Shown one piece after another: positions 43,401-49,469 of a DNA stretch of 64,000 nucleotides. Below the pieces are notes generated by a model. It saw nothing but the letters and a program-made list of their open reading frames with translations, was not told the origin of the DNA and ran no database searches. The translations under genes and the position numbers were made by a program. Every line of letters begins with the position of its first letter. The stretch's first letter is position 1. Origin of the DNA: Streptomyces sp. A1136 (GTDB lineage Bacteria; Actinomycetota; Actinomycetes; Streptomycetales; Streptomycetaceae); assembly GCF_004795055.1 (NCBI RefSeq), contig NZ_SSBJ01000033.1, positions 16,987-80,986 of the forward strand, written 5' to 3'.

Positions 43401-45539
43401 ATGGCGGCCCGCTGGTACGACCCAGGCGTCGGCCGGTTCCTGAACAAGGACACCGTGTCCCTGGACCCGGCACCGAACTCCGTCGCGGCCAACCCGTTCG
43501 TGTACGTCGACGAGAACCCTCTCAACCGCACTGACCCGAGCGGCCACAGCTGGTGGGGCGACGCCTCAAAGTGGGTCTCCAACGCCTGGAAGAGCACCAC
43601 ACGCTGGGTCTCCAACACGTATCAATCAGTCTCAACCTGGGCTTCAAACGCCTGGGACAGCGCCTCAAACTGGGCGTCCAACACCTGGCACAGTGCCGTG
43701 TCCGCCTTCGACGACACCTGGGCCTCGCTCACTCGTCAGATCGCTTCCCTCAAAAGGCAGATAGCCGACGCCTATCTACCCATTCGCACAACCGCTTCCA
43801 ATTGGTGGCACTCCACAACCAGTGCCGTCAGCAGCGGCTATCGCGACACCGTCAACGTCGTCGCCACCACCTACCGTGCCGCCGCCGTGGCAGTGAACAC
43901 CACTACCACTTTCTTCCAGAATCACGCCGCGGCCATCGCCTCCTTCGCAGCCAGCACCGCTGTCTTCCTCGGATGTGAGGTCGTCGTTGGCGCGGCAACG
44001 GGCGGCGTCGGGGCTGTCGTAGGAGCCGCTGGATGCGGAGCCCTCGCTGGCGCCGTCGGCGGGGCAATCGACCAGGGCTTCAAGTGCATGGACGGCCAGA
44101 GCGGAGCTTGCTCGGCAAGCGCCTTCGGCGGCGCCGTCCTCCTCGGCGGCATCGGCGGCGCAATTGGTGGAGCACTCGGTGGCGCCCTCGGGGGCAAACT
44201 CGCCGAATCCGCCCTCGGCAAGATCCTGCCAAAACTCGTCACCAACACCCTCGAAGGTGCCGCCATGGGCGGCATATCCGGCGGCGCAATCGGAGCTGCC
44301 AACTACGGCCTCACCTGCTCCGACACCTCCGCCGGCTGCTCATGGTCCGGAGCTGCAGAAGCCGCTGCGAGCGGTTCTGCCGAAGGGGCAGTCGGAGGAG
44401 CTATCGGCGGAGCCTTCGCCACGGCCGCCGAATCTGTCCTCGGCAGACTGGGCAGCGGCGGCTCCTGCGAGGCCCCAACCCACAGTTTCACGGGATCTAC
44501 CCAGGTGCTGATGGCTGACGGCACCGGCAAACCGATCGATCAGATCAAGGCTGGCGATGAGATCAAGAACGCCATCGCAGGTGAGGACGGAACTCAGACC
44601 CACAAGGTCGAGAAGGTCATCGTCACAAACACAGACCATGACTTCGTTGACCTCTCTATCACCCCGACCGCTACGGACAGCAACGCCGTTTCGGAGCAGG
44701 CTCCCGTAGCCAAGACGCGTGCGGTGCGCAAGGTAGGACTCGGACTGGCCGCATCAGTGGCAGCAATTGCTAGTGCCCTCGGAACGGCTTCTGACGACAC
44801 ATCGACGGCCATCAGCGGGCCCCCGCTTGTCGAGAACGTCGCCAGCGTCCTACCTGCGGATGCCGACGACGTCACCGTGAACGGCACCATCCTGACCACC
44901 ACTTACCACCACCCCTTCTACGACCAAACCCAGTCATCCTTCGTCGACGCCCAGGACCTGCACCCCGGCGACATACTTCAGACCCCTACCGGCACGGCCC
45001 AGGTCACCTCGGTCCGCCTCTACCACGCCAACGCAACTACATACGACCTCACCATTGATGGACTCCACACGTACTATGTGCTGGCGGGGGCCTCTCCGGT
45101 CCTGGTTCACAACTGTGGCGGATCAATTGGTACCCACGCCGATTCTTGCCGTTGCGCAAATGGGGCACCTGAGAGGATGGCTGTCCAGGAGCATGAGGTA
45201 GGTCGCTTTGGGGATCTTGATGGCAGGGCCCGGGTGGGAGACGATCTCACTCCCAATCACATTCCCCAGGCTGCCTCGGGTCGCATTCCCAATTATCGAG
45301 ATTTTGCGGCGCACATGATGACAGACGCCGACCACAAAATGACCCGTACGTATGGCCCTGCGGGAAGAAAGACTAAGCGCCTCGATGCTGGACTGAGTTT
45401 CCGAGAGGTCCTCGCAGCGGATTTCTGGAACCTTCGGACTATCGGCCAGGTGAACCATGGAGACCCTGGGTATTTCAACGGCGCAATATCAGGCGTAATG
45501 CAGTACTACAAAACCAACTATCCACATCTGCTGCAGTGA
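34488..45539 (+). CDS. Giant RHS/YD-repeat polymorphic toxin with LamG and Hint domains
   Basis: A 3683-residue exported toxin. A basic signal region (about 1-45) is followed by a DNRLRE-like beta region (about 130-560) and a DUF6531-type start of the RHS shell (HGFNPAIGNY..., about 665). Three LamG-like lectin domains lie at about 895-1125, 1190-1410 and 1935-2150. YD repeats run to the RHS core end AARWYDPGVGRFLNKD (about 2971). Next are a Trp-rich repeat segment (about 3021-3080), Gly/Ala-rich membrane-active stretches (about 3145-3310) and a Hint protease module (about 3330-3541, ending PVLVHNC). The last 140 residues are the toxin (NHIPQ...ADHKMTRTYG). The Hint nucleophile position reads THSFTG where Cys is usual. 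The toxin tip has lower G+C, as exchanged tips do. Confidence 0.88.
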   Translation: MRPRRFRGSTKQARRLRRLRRVAAVVSLTAMALWLSTQTAMTTGATLPAVALPKLSSLAAWVTSDSPPAPHWGDVPKQQSGTAAGRGHQASAASTRAGKGAGRAPGKGKGELPEYAPYARKVAAGPSGGKLGFDARSSKRNASKSTATSDYFENADGSYSRTLTQLPKNYKDASGNWQPIDTSVRNGADGRLHQAAGAAAVDFAPSAADAALVRLDVDRDHTMSYRLQGAAAVAPAVSGSTATYKGALPQTDLVLEPSTVGFKEALVLHSPQAGNVWTFPLDLKGLSAVAAKDGAVNLVDASGKTRGVIPPAYAFDSKIDRASGERGTTHQVSYSLKSSQGRTDLVMTLDPAWLHDAGRTFPVTVDPSYYTSYAQTTYAETGPGNAIDHSMELTTKVGSFDAGPHSAISFMQFPYLGLDGSKATVSAAALNLFDVWSSTCTPERFDVAPITQAWTPSKVTSYPGLTYGASIGNLTPSVPNGCANTGGDMSKGDYLTVPLSTTPFNNWAAATGTTNDYGLAVTAATTDNLHWKQFASYNNVHGPSLTLTYTGALLPQILSSSPPNNAPVQTLTPQLTANGTTDQAVSLTPKFNFQVYDTTGNKLADSGVITNSSYVVPAGKLKWGQAYYWEVQAYDGTNYSAGPNWQQLTTQVPQPAITSGLSQNTDKHGFNPAIGNYTTTATDANVSSPGPSLTVVRDYNSRDSRTTGAFGAGWSSLFDAKATEQYDASGAVGSVQVTYPDGSGVGYGKNSDGSFSAPPGRFATFKSITGGYSLTDKSATTYTFTQTLGSGSFGLTSITDANGRAETFTLTSGKVTTVTSATSGRALHLTWSTPAGASSAHVATVATDPVTTADPLTWTYSYAGDQLAKVCPPVSSTSCTQYGYTAGSPYQSQVLDQGVSSFWPLSESSGTVAASAVLSQQGADNGTYSNVALGQPGLGAGSPATAAGFNGTSSFVQLPDLHAGSSNDKTVSLWFKTSTQAPGVLFSYSDMPVKATETVGNFVPVLYVGTDGKLNGTLRAGTDMSTIKTSSSVTDGKWHHVALAASWTAQTMWLDGNQVGTAPSYSVDGSGSMSAPWQFNHVYIGAGYLGDAWPDQPHPNSSTAYGTYFNGSIANASFFNKPLSQANVTALQQAGTNPTSLLNSVTRPSGKAYAGVTYNAATAAVTGITDENGGSWTMAAPTVSGSSQIYRSAVLGAAPATYYRLGDAAGASQAFDEIHSGPASYNGVALGSTGPFADNTAASFNGTSSYIQLPSTDQVVTQPGSVDMWFKMPAGNNAGGVLYDQMAQPLTGGNPTGGNWTPALYVGTDGKLYGKFWDTNGTGGLMTSPGAVNDGKWHHVMLAAGATSGQALYLDGTKAGSTTAALLTSVANYTYIGAGECGGYWPNHPTNTLGYFPGSIAEVAFYRTQLTGQDAAAHFNAGQNSTGLAPLQTATVTDPGGKAIKYQYDLWNGNRMVAQIDGLGNKTSYGYDTGGFLHTVTDPNGNVTTSGHDVRGNEVSKTTCQDQAGNSCSTTYTTYLPDDTSAQLTPNPINDLVDTVRDGRSASATDNTYLTSYSYDAVGNRTKVTTPPVAGFPAGRATVVSYTDGTTNAAADSGFAPKGLPYKTVSPGGATTTIGYFRNGDIASVTDPNGLVTKFTYDNLGRNLTKTAISDTYPAGLVTSFGYDGESKVTSQTDPKVTNRVTGAIHQPRTTTVFDADGQVLSQTVADLTGGDASRTVSTIYNAYDEAATTTDATGGVKNFTYDAYGNQATVKDALGNITAYAYDPNGHLLTQTLKGYTGDPVNPSAAQDLVVTSRAYDPAGRLQSVTDAMGNSTAYTYTDNNLSATVTRTDSTGTKRFVQQSNSYDSAGNVVQQATNNGATVTRSTLDAASRPTSTTVDPGGVNRTTTVSFTPDDKPATSTLTDATGASHTTKTTFDPMGNVTSRTLQEDQAGHPAGWWPLNQTSGTTVTDTSGTGNTASSSGPVSWTSGAASFNGTTGGISTNGPVLNTAASYTVSAWANLTDTSNFRTIVTQGGTNHGAFFLQYSQTFGKWTFLSPSADSTSGVTYAAATAPTAPALNTWTHLVGVFDSATSTMSLYVNGALAGTATNTSPWNANGPLTIGNAKLAGGGYLGGNTHNGQIGNVQAYSRALTAADITKLYGAGRSGGTTASTTEATSTWKLDQRGLPTSMTDPNTNTTNYTYDEAGHLTVTSSPTVNAETNGGPASPVHPTVLVGYDTFGDETETQDPNGNTSTTAYDASGRKTGQTLPSYTPAGGGTPITGASTSWTYDKAGNLTKVTDPLTHTTSYVYDQLGDTSQVTDANNGVSRTLYDPNGQALSSTDAAGIQTQATYDYLGRKLTSTILERFPTASTITTTNSYASSAVNPGGAFLASTTTQNGVTTSYGYDSVGEQTQVTDGAGNTTRYAYDLQGRKTATTLPDGTKSKVTFDQLGDPLTVQSLDTDGTTVLSTRSATYDAMGRTMSATDANQHTATFTRDATGLLTGEVQPVDATHSITTSFGYDASGQRTRFTDGRGNSTYSTYNSWNLPESTIQPSVTTSTYSYTTAADSTQTTTYDAAGRPVTQTSPGGVKMTLGYDNLGNITSRDGTGAEATTAGRSFTYDKDNRLLTANTAAIGATTQATNETLTYNDRGQPLSVSGSGGTSSFTFNGDGLPTARTDAAGTTAYSYDSADRLATITDAATTTKLTYSYNVLSQPSSIQYGTGNTRSYTYDHLHRLTGDTLKTSSGAPVASIAYGYDANDNETSKNTTGLAGAGANTYTYDWANRLTSWNNGTATTAYGYDASGNRIQSGANVYTYDARNQLTGDGVNTYTYTARGTVTRKTSGSTSVTSSSDAFDRQVTQGTQTYLSDALDRVITSTTGTGATITFAYSGADNSVASDGANTYTRNPDGSLIGIGIAGGGPATAALAYTDQHGDVVGNFTAASTTLSASRGYDPLGNPTATTNTPAGSLGYQSGWTDKATSQVNMAARWYDPGVGRFLNKDTVSLDPAPNSVAANPFVYVDENPLNRTDPSGHSWWGDASKWVSNAWKSTTRWVSNTYQSVSTWASNAWDSASNWASNTWHSAVSAFDDTWASLTRQIASLKRQIADAYLPIRTTASNWWHSTTSAVSSGYRDTVNVVATTYRAAAVAVNTTTTFFQNHAAAIASFAASTAVFLGCEVVVGAATGGVGAVVGAAGCGALAGAVGGAIDQGFKCMDGQSGACSASAFGGAVLLGGIGGAIGGALGGALGGKLAESALGKILPKLVTNTLEGAAMGGISGGAIGAANYGLTCSDTSAGCSWSGAAEAAASGSAEGAVGGAIGGAFATAAESVLGRLGSGGSCEAPTHSFTGSTQVLMADGTGKPIDQIKAGDEIKNAIAGEDGTQTHKVEKVIVTNTDHDFVDLSITPTATDSNAVSEQAPVAKTRAVRKVGLGLAASVAAIASALGTASDDTSTAISGPPLVENVASVLPADADDVTVNGTILTTTYHHPFYDQTQSSFVDAQDLHPGDILQTPTGTAQVTSVRLYHANATTYDLTIDGLHTYYVLAGASPVLVHNCGGSIGTHADSCRCANGAPERMAVQEHEVGRFGDLDGRARVGDDLTPNHIPQAASGRIPNYRDFAAHMMTDADHKMTRTYGPAGRKTKRLDAGLSFREVLAADFWNLRTIGQVNHGDPGYFNGAISGVMQYYKTNYPHLLQ

Positions 45540-45548
45540 GGGGCTTCC

Positions 45549-45866
45549 GTGATCAGCGATCAGGTTCAAGAATTCTTGCGGCTGGGTCGTCCACTTCCCT
45601 CCGAGGAAGACGACTCCGAGGAGGGAGACGAGGCATTTGAGGAGATGACTCAGGCGCTACACGCAATCCAGAAGCCTGTCACCGACGAAGAGGCCGCGCT
45701 CCTCATCGAGTGTTTTGGTGATGACGAATGCTTCGGCTTGGCTTGGACGCTGCTACATCTCGTAGAATCGGCTCCATCGCCCCCAGTTACCTCTCGGCCG
45801 CCGGATGGTGCGAACGTTTGGATCTCTAGACTATGGATGCGCTATCAGAATTCGCTGAGTGACTAG
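45549..45866 (+). CDS. Candidate immunity protein of the RHS toxin
   Basis: A 105-residue, strongly acidic, helical protein (PLPSEEDDSEEGDEAFEEMT...) that begins nine bases after the toxin stop. It starts at a GTG (MISDQVQEFLRLG) and shares the toxin tip's lower G+C. In polymorphic toxin loci the gene directly after the toxin normally encodes its antidote. The family is not recognised. The acidity would suit neutralising a basic nuclease domain. Confidence 0.65.
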   Translation: MISDQVQEFLRLGRPLPSEEDDSEEGDEAFEEMTQALHAIQKPVTDEEAALLIECFGDDECFGLAWTLLHLVESAPSPPVTSRPPDGANVWISRLWMRYQNSLSD

Positions 45867-45922
45867 CTCGCAGACACGCGAGTACAACCGGGTGCGCCTG
45901 AGGCGCATTGCGTCAATATAAA

Positions 45923-45940
45923 GAGGTAAAGTCTTACCTC
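45923..45940 (+). terminator. Small hairpin after the immunity gene
   Basis: GAGGTAA and TTACCTC form a 7-bp stem with a four-base loop, 57 bp past the immunity stop. It may be a processing hairpin or the remnant of another gene's start; it lies just ahead of the main terminator. Confidence 0.35.
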
Positions 45941-45959
45941 CTGCCAGAGGACGACTTCG

Positions 45960-45992
45960 AAGCCCCGCCGGGTCCCCATTCCGGCGGGGCTT
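45960..45992 (+). terminator. Strong terminator of the toxin-immunity operon
   Basis: AAGCCCCGCCGG and CCGGCGGGGCTT form a perfect 12-bp stem with a 9-base loop, followed by CTTCTTG. It is a textbook intrinsic-type hairpin. The stretch 45993-46307 to its right holds no recognisable gene. Confidence 0.8.
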
Positions 45993-46307
45993 CTTGCGAT
46001 TGACGGCATAGTCGACGAAAACGTCAGCGGAAAGGTGTTATGCAGGGCACCGGTGTCACCGTCGTCGGCTGGTCGGCGGCGGCGCCGGATTGCGGAGCAT
46101 GCGGCCGAGGAGGTTAACGGCTTGGCGCCGAAGACGGACCCGGACATGGGCGTGGACAGTGGCTGTGAAACCACCGTCCTTCCAACCCTCCGCTGCCACC
46201 TGCCGCTCACCTTCCTTCCTGCTGTTCTGCCTGCCGAAGCAGGCCAGCAACCAGGCCGGCTGAGCCATCCCCCAGGTCCCGGCCACGACGTCGGCGGGAC
46301 CTGGGCC

Positions 46308-46510
46308 TCAGTCCTCCTTGTCCTCGCCGACTTCGGCGGCAGCACAGGCCAGGCCCTGGTCCTGACCGCTAGCGATGCTGTTGAACAGGTAGCGGTCCAG
46401 GAAGTTGACGTACCGGTCATTAATCGTGGAAAGGCGGCCCACGTCCTCGCCCCTGATATCGCAGCCCTCGGCATGAAGCCGGGCGACAGCGGCGCAGGTA
46501 GGGGGCGTTC
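46308..46510 (-). pseudogene. C-terminal scrap of a Tn3-family transposase
   Basis: The minus strand encodes VRNAPYLR and, after a one-base shift near 46487, AAVARLHAEGCDIRGEDVGRLS...VNFLDRYLFN. This follows the end of Tn3 transposases (WNTxYLxAAVAxLRAEG...EDVARLSP...HINxLGRYxF). Only about 65 residues remain, and the frame opens directly into the 3' part of the HNH-like gene. No inverted repeat was found. Confidence 0.5.
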
Positions 46511-46534
46511 CGCACTTTGGAACATCCCGCTGTA

Positions 46535-46770
46535 CCAGCATCTCGCGCGTCTTCGGGGGTGTGATTGAGGTGGGCGGTGGTGAGGCCGACCACGGACCCG
46601 GTGTCCGGGTAGATCTGCTCGTGGACGGCGGGGCAGCGGCCGCCGGGGTGCGTCAGGCCGCAGTGGCCCGTGCACTCGCAGCGGCCGCCTGCCCGCTCGA
46701 ACCGGATCCGCGCGCCGATCTTGGGCCAGTCGCGCGGGGAGCGGTGCAGGTTCTCGGGACGGATGGGCAC
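46535..46770 (-). pseudogene. HNH-like protein, N-terminal half only
   Basis: It begins MPIRPENLHRSPRDWPKIGA and has ERAGGRCECTGHCG and VVGLTTAHLNHTPED. This is the opening of a phage/element HNH-like family in which a CxC..C cluster is followed by HLxHTP and a CxxCHxxYD end. The zinc-binding second half is absent because the frame runs into Tn3-like sequence. The gene was probably cut by that insertion or a deletion after it. Confidence 0.6.
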
Positions 46771-46795
46771 GGCCGGGTCACTCGCCGCTGGCGGC

Positions 46796-47269
46796 CTAGC
46801 GCTGCTCGAACGCCTCGATCAGTTCGCCCAGTGTGTTCGGGTCGCCGGCGGTGCCGACCCAGACCCCCGCTTCGGTCCACACCGGCACCTCGCCGGAGTC
46901 CTCGGAGTCGAACCAGCAGACCTACGGGCCGTACCGCTCGATCACGGCCGTGGCGACGGCGGCCGGGTCGGACAGCAGCGGCGCGGCCTCCAGCACGTCG
47001 AGCGTGTTGACGACCAACCACATCGGTTCGTCCGGCGTGCGGGGCAGCCGGAGGTAGCCGGTGACGCGGAGCTTGTCGCCGGGGACCAGGTCGTGGATGA
47101 CCGCGTGCGCCAGCTCCGGGTCGGCGACGCTGCACGGCACGATCATCTCGTCCGTGCGCTCGTCCGTCGGGGAGACGGTGAGGCGGAACCGTGCCGTACT
47201 GCCGTGCAGGTCGCCGGGCACGGTCTCTTCCTCCAGGAAGCCGTCCAGGGCTATCGGGTCGGTGTCCAC
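46796..47269 (-). pseudogene. OB-like accessory protein with an in-frame stop
   Basis: From the ATG at 47269, residues 1-115 form a beta-rich, possibly OB-fold domain (HGSTARFRLTVSP, GDKLRVTGYLRLPRTPDEPMWLVV, LDVLEAAPL). A TAG at 46924-46922 interrupts the frame, but the same frame continues in natural style (VCWFDSEDSGEVPVWTEAGVW...LGELIEAFEQR) to a stop at 46796. The TAG stands where TAC would give GPYVCWFD. Either it is a nonsense mutation or the 115-residue form is enough. Confidence 0.6.
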
Positions 47270-47272
47270 GGG

Positions 47273-47425
47273 TCAGCCCACCTTCCGGATCGGCGCCCGG
47301 TGGGCGGTGTCGTACGCCTCCAGGACCCGCTTGGGCACCATGCCCTGGTCGGCGACCTGGTGGCCGTTGGCGCGCGCCCACGTCCTGATGGCGGAGACCT
47401 GACGGACACGAACCCGCTTGTACAT
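47273..47425 (-). CDS. Half-length Lsr2-type nucleoid protein
   Basis: A 50-residue product consisting of the Lsr2 C-terminal DNA-binding domain only: SAIRTWARANGHQVADQGMVPKRVLEAYDTAHR, whose WARANGHQVADQG corresponds to the AT-hook-like loop and helices. The N-terminal dimerisation domain of Lsr2 (about 50 residues) is absent from the ATG at 47425, and the in-frame extension upstream does not resemble it. Lacking dimerisation, it could compete with full-length Lsr2 on AT-rich DNA. It ends 3 bp before the OB-like gene. Confidence 0.7.
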   Translation of the reverse strand: MYKRVRVRQVSAIRTWARANGHQVADQGMVPKRVLEAYDTAHRAPIRKVG

Positions 47426-47563
47426 TCTGTAACAGTTCAAAGCGTGACAGGGTGGCTCCGCTGAATCCGCCACCAAACTACAGTGGTCAATGGCCGCCTC
47501 CGTGGTGGCCGGCAAACATGCAAGCTACTGTCCCTGTTCCTAGAACAATTCCATAGCTTGAGT

Positions 47564-47590
47564 GCGGCGGGCCACGGTGTGGCCCGCCGC
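47564..47590 (+). terminator. Perfect 12-bp hairpin in front of the DUF4265 gene
   Basis: GCGGCGGGCCAC and GTGGCCCGCCGC with a three-base loop lie 33 bp upstream of the DUF4265 start. It may end a transcript of a lost upstream gene or act as an attenuator in the leader. A similar GCCCGCCG hairpin stands after the gene at 48409, so the two bracket it. Confidence 0.55.
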
Positions 47591-47623
47591 AAATCCGTTT
47601 CCGGATTAGTGAAGGAGAGCGTC

Positions 47624-48124
47624 TTGCAGGTTACGATTGACGGCGTTACCTACGTCAGCCACGAGGCCCCTGTATGGAGGGACGAAAAAAGCCTCATGGC
47701 CATGTTGGATCTCGCTCCCTTTGACCTTCAAGGGATGCGCGAGCAGCTTTGGCTTCGGCAGGTCGGGGTTGAAGGCAACTACGAGGTTTGTTGTATCCCC
47801 TTTTATGCCTACGGGCTGGCGCTTGGTGATGTGGTCCAGAAGAACGAGTCGGGAAACATTGACCGGTTGATCAGGAAGTCAGGTCGCCGTGCCCTTCGCA
47901 TTCTCTTTGCCGAGCCCCGGCCTTTGTCGGATTCCCGATCTGCGCTGCGTAGGGCTGTGCATATTGCAGGGCTCTTGAGTGAGTGGAACGGCGACCGTCA
48001 TGTAGCGATTGATGTACCAAACCTCTCGGCGATGCAGCCGATCTTCGACTGCGTTCAAGGGGAAATTCAGGGCGGAACGGCTTTCTGGGAATGGAGCGAT
48101 GCTAGGGAATTCAATTCGCCCTGA
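47624..48124 (+). CDS. DUF4265 protein, orphan immunity-like
   Basis: A 166-residue DUF4265 protein: YVSHEAPVWRDEKSL, then VEGNYEVCCIPFYAYGLALGD and HVAIDVPNLSAMQPIF...FWEWSD. The family occurs repeatedly downstream of polymorphic toxins and is taken as immunity. The TTG start has AAGGAG six bases upstream; the in-frame GTG at 47609 has none. Codon use is clearly less G/C-biased than the surroundings, a sign of separate acquisition. No matching toxin tip lies beside it. Confidence 0.72.
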   Translation: MQVTIDGVTYVSHEAPVWRDEKSLMAMLDLAPFDLQGMREQLWLRQVGVEGNYEVCCIPFYAYGLALGDVVQKNESGNIDRLIRKSGRRALRILFAEPRPLSDSRSALRRAVHIAGLLSEWNGDRHVAIDVPNLSAMQPIFDCVQGEIQGGTAFWEWSDAREFNSP

Positions 48125-48563
48125 CGGCCTCTGTCTATTGGCCTGCTAGTCGCGATTGCCGCCGTCGCTGTACAGCCATACCAGGGGTTGCGGCTTAACA
48201 TATACACCCAAGAAGGGGCCTCGCCGAACGTGGCGAAGTCCCTGAGCGTCCTGGCGCCAACCTCCGGAGGTGGAGTCGGTCCCGGTAGCATGACCACCTC
48301 TGAACCGCCACATGGTGAAAATAGTGGATCAGGTGACTCCGAGGAAATCAATCCCATGACGTCAGCGCTAAGCCATCAAAGGGCAATGGTCATGAACCGT
48401 TGAATGTGGCCCGCCGATTCACCGGCGGGCTGCTCTTTGTTTCCGCTACAGTAAGTGGCGAATAATCGGCCCACCCGGCTTCGGGTGGACCGATTCCAGG
48501 GCAGTCCTCGAGGGAACGGAGCCTCCTTCGCGCGGCCTACGTGGCGGAGATGGCAAACCAAGC
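48125..48563. other. Stretch without a supportable gene
   Basis: It holds a short plus frame (48188-48403) without a ribosome site, the terminator at 48409-48430, and a low-information region up to the end of the conjugation operon. Confidence 0.45.
48409..48430 (+). terminator. Hairpin terminator with T-rich tail
   Basis: GCCCGCCG and CGGCGGGC form an 8-bp stem with a 6-base loop, followed by TGCTCTTTGTTTCC. It would end plus-strand transcription from the DUF4265 gene before it meets the convergent conjugation operon. Confidence 0.65.
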
Positions 48564-49469
48564 TCACAGCTGTGTCCAGCTGCGGGGTTCGGTACTTCCT
48601 GCGAGTGGTGTCCACACTTTGGCGTGGGGGCCTTGGGTTTCGATGTCTTCGAGGATGGCGGCGCCGAGGGGGACGTGAGCGGCGAGCTGACGGACCAGGT
48701 CGTGGTCGGCGGTCATGTGCCGCAGGTCTGTGATCCGGTGGGCGAGGGTGGGGCGGGGGGCTCCGGTGAGGATGAACAGGATGCGTGGGAAGCGGGGGTA
48801 GGTGCGTTGCCAGGCCAGCATGGCGGCTTGGTCGGCGACGGTTCCGCGCCTGCCGATCGGTTGGGGGGTGTAGGCGTGGAAGCGTGCGTAGGTGATGAGT
48901 TTTCGGGCGAGGCGTTCGCTGCTCATGGTGGCTCGGTCGATTTCCACGAAGGCTCGGTATTGCAGGCGGCGCGGTCGGGTGGCGGTGTAGTGGAGGACGG
49001 CGTCGGCGATGAGCCGGTCTTCGCCTCCTGTGTCGGGGAGGCGGTGGGTGACTTCTGGCACCCAGTCCAGTGGGTGGTACTCGTCTCCCCGGGTGCGGGC
49101 TTGGGTGAGGAAGGCGAGGTGGGCGCGGACTCCGGTCAGGGTGTGGGCGGCGCGCAGGGATGCGGCGGCCGGTGAGGGGATCGGGGCGGAGGTCCGTCCG
49201 CGTAGTTCGGGCCAGTCACTGACCGTCTGGTGTCCGGCGGGGGTGAGGAAGTGGGCCTGTAGGCCGCTTTTGCCCAGGGCGGTCTGGTCCGTGAGTCCTT
49301 GCTCGCGCAGCGGAACCAGCACTTTGTGGATCTTTCGAGGTGGGGTGTCGGGGGTGAGCATGTGGTGGATCTGGTTGGTGGTCAGCAGCCGGTGCTGGGC
49401 GATCAACGCGAGGGCCTGGTGGGCGTGGGTGTCCTCGGTGGGGGGCTGGAGCATTGAAGCGGTGGTCAT
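48564..49469 (-). CDS. Replication-relaxation (Replic_Relax) family protein
   Basis: A 301-residue protein of the Replic_Relax family. The N-terminal winged helix reads ALALIAQHRLLTTNQIHHML...PRKIHKVLVPLREQGL. The C-terminal part (RLIADAVLHYTA...AFVEIDRATMSSERLARKLITYARFH...RFPRILFILTG) is nuclease-like, with D and ExD positions. The family name reflects a proposed role in plasmid replication or transfer initiation. Its ATG overlaps the coupling ATPase stop (ATGA), so it is the last gene of the operon. A broken copy lies at 30616-32185. It may provide the relaxase-like step, since no classic relaxase is seen. Confidence 0.82.
   Translation of the reverse strand: MTTASMLQPPTEDTHAHQALALIAQHRLLTTNQIHHMLTPDTPPRKIHKVLVPLREQGLTDQTALGKSGLQAHFLTPAGHQTVSDWPELRGRTSAPIPSPAAASLRAAHTLTGVRAHLAFLTQARTRGDEYHPLDWVPEVTHRLPDTGGEDRLIADAVLHYTATRPRRLQYRAFVEIDRATMSSERLARKLITYARFHAYTPQPIGRRGTVADQAAMLAWQRTYPRFPRILFILTGAPRPTLAHRITDLRHMTADHDLVRQLAAHVPLGAAILEDIETQGPHAKVWTPLAGSTEPRSWTQL

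Noticed and set aside
38682..43547. Long minus-strand frames opposite the RHS gene (38682-40583 and 41817-43547)
   Set aside because: Their products are Gly/Val/Arg-rich and featureless, and they mirror the codon bias of the RHS gene. They are antisense shadows.
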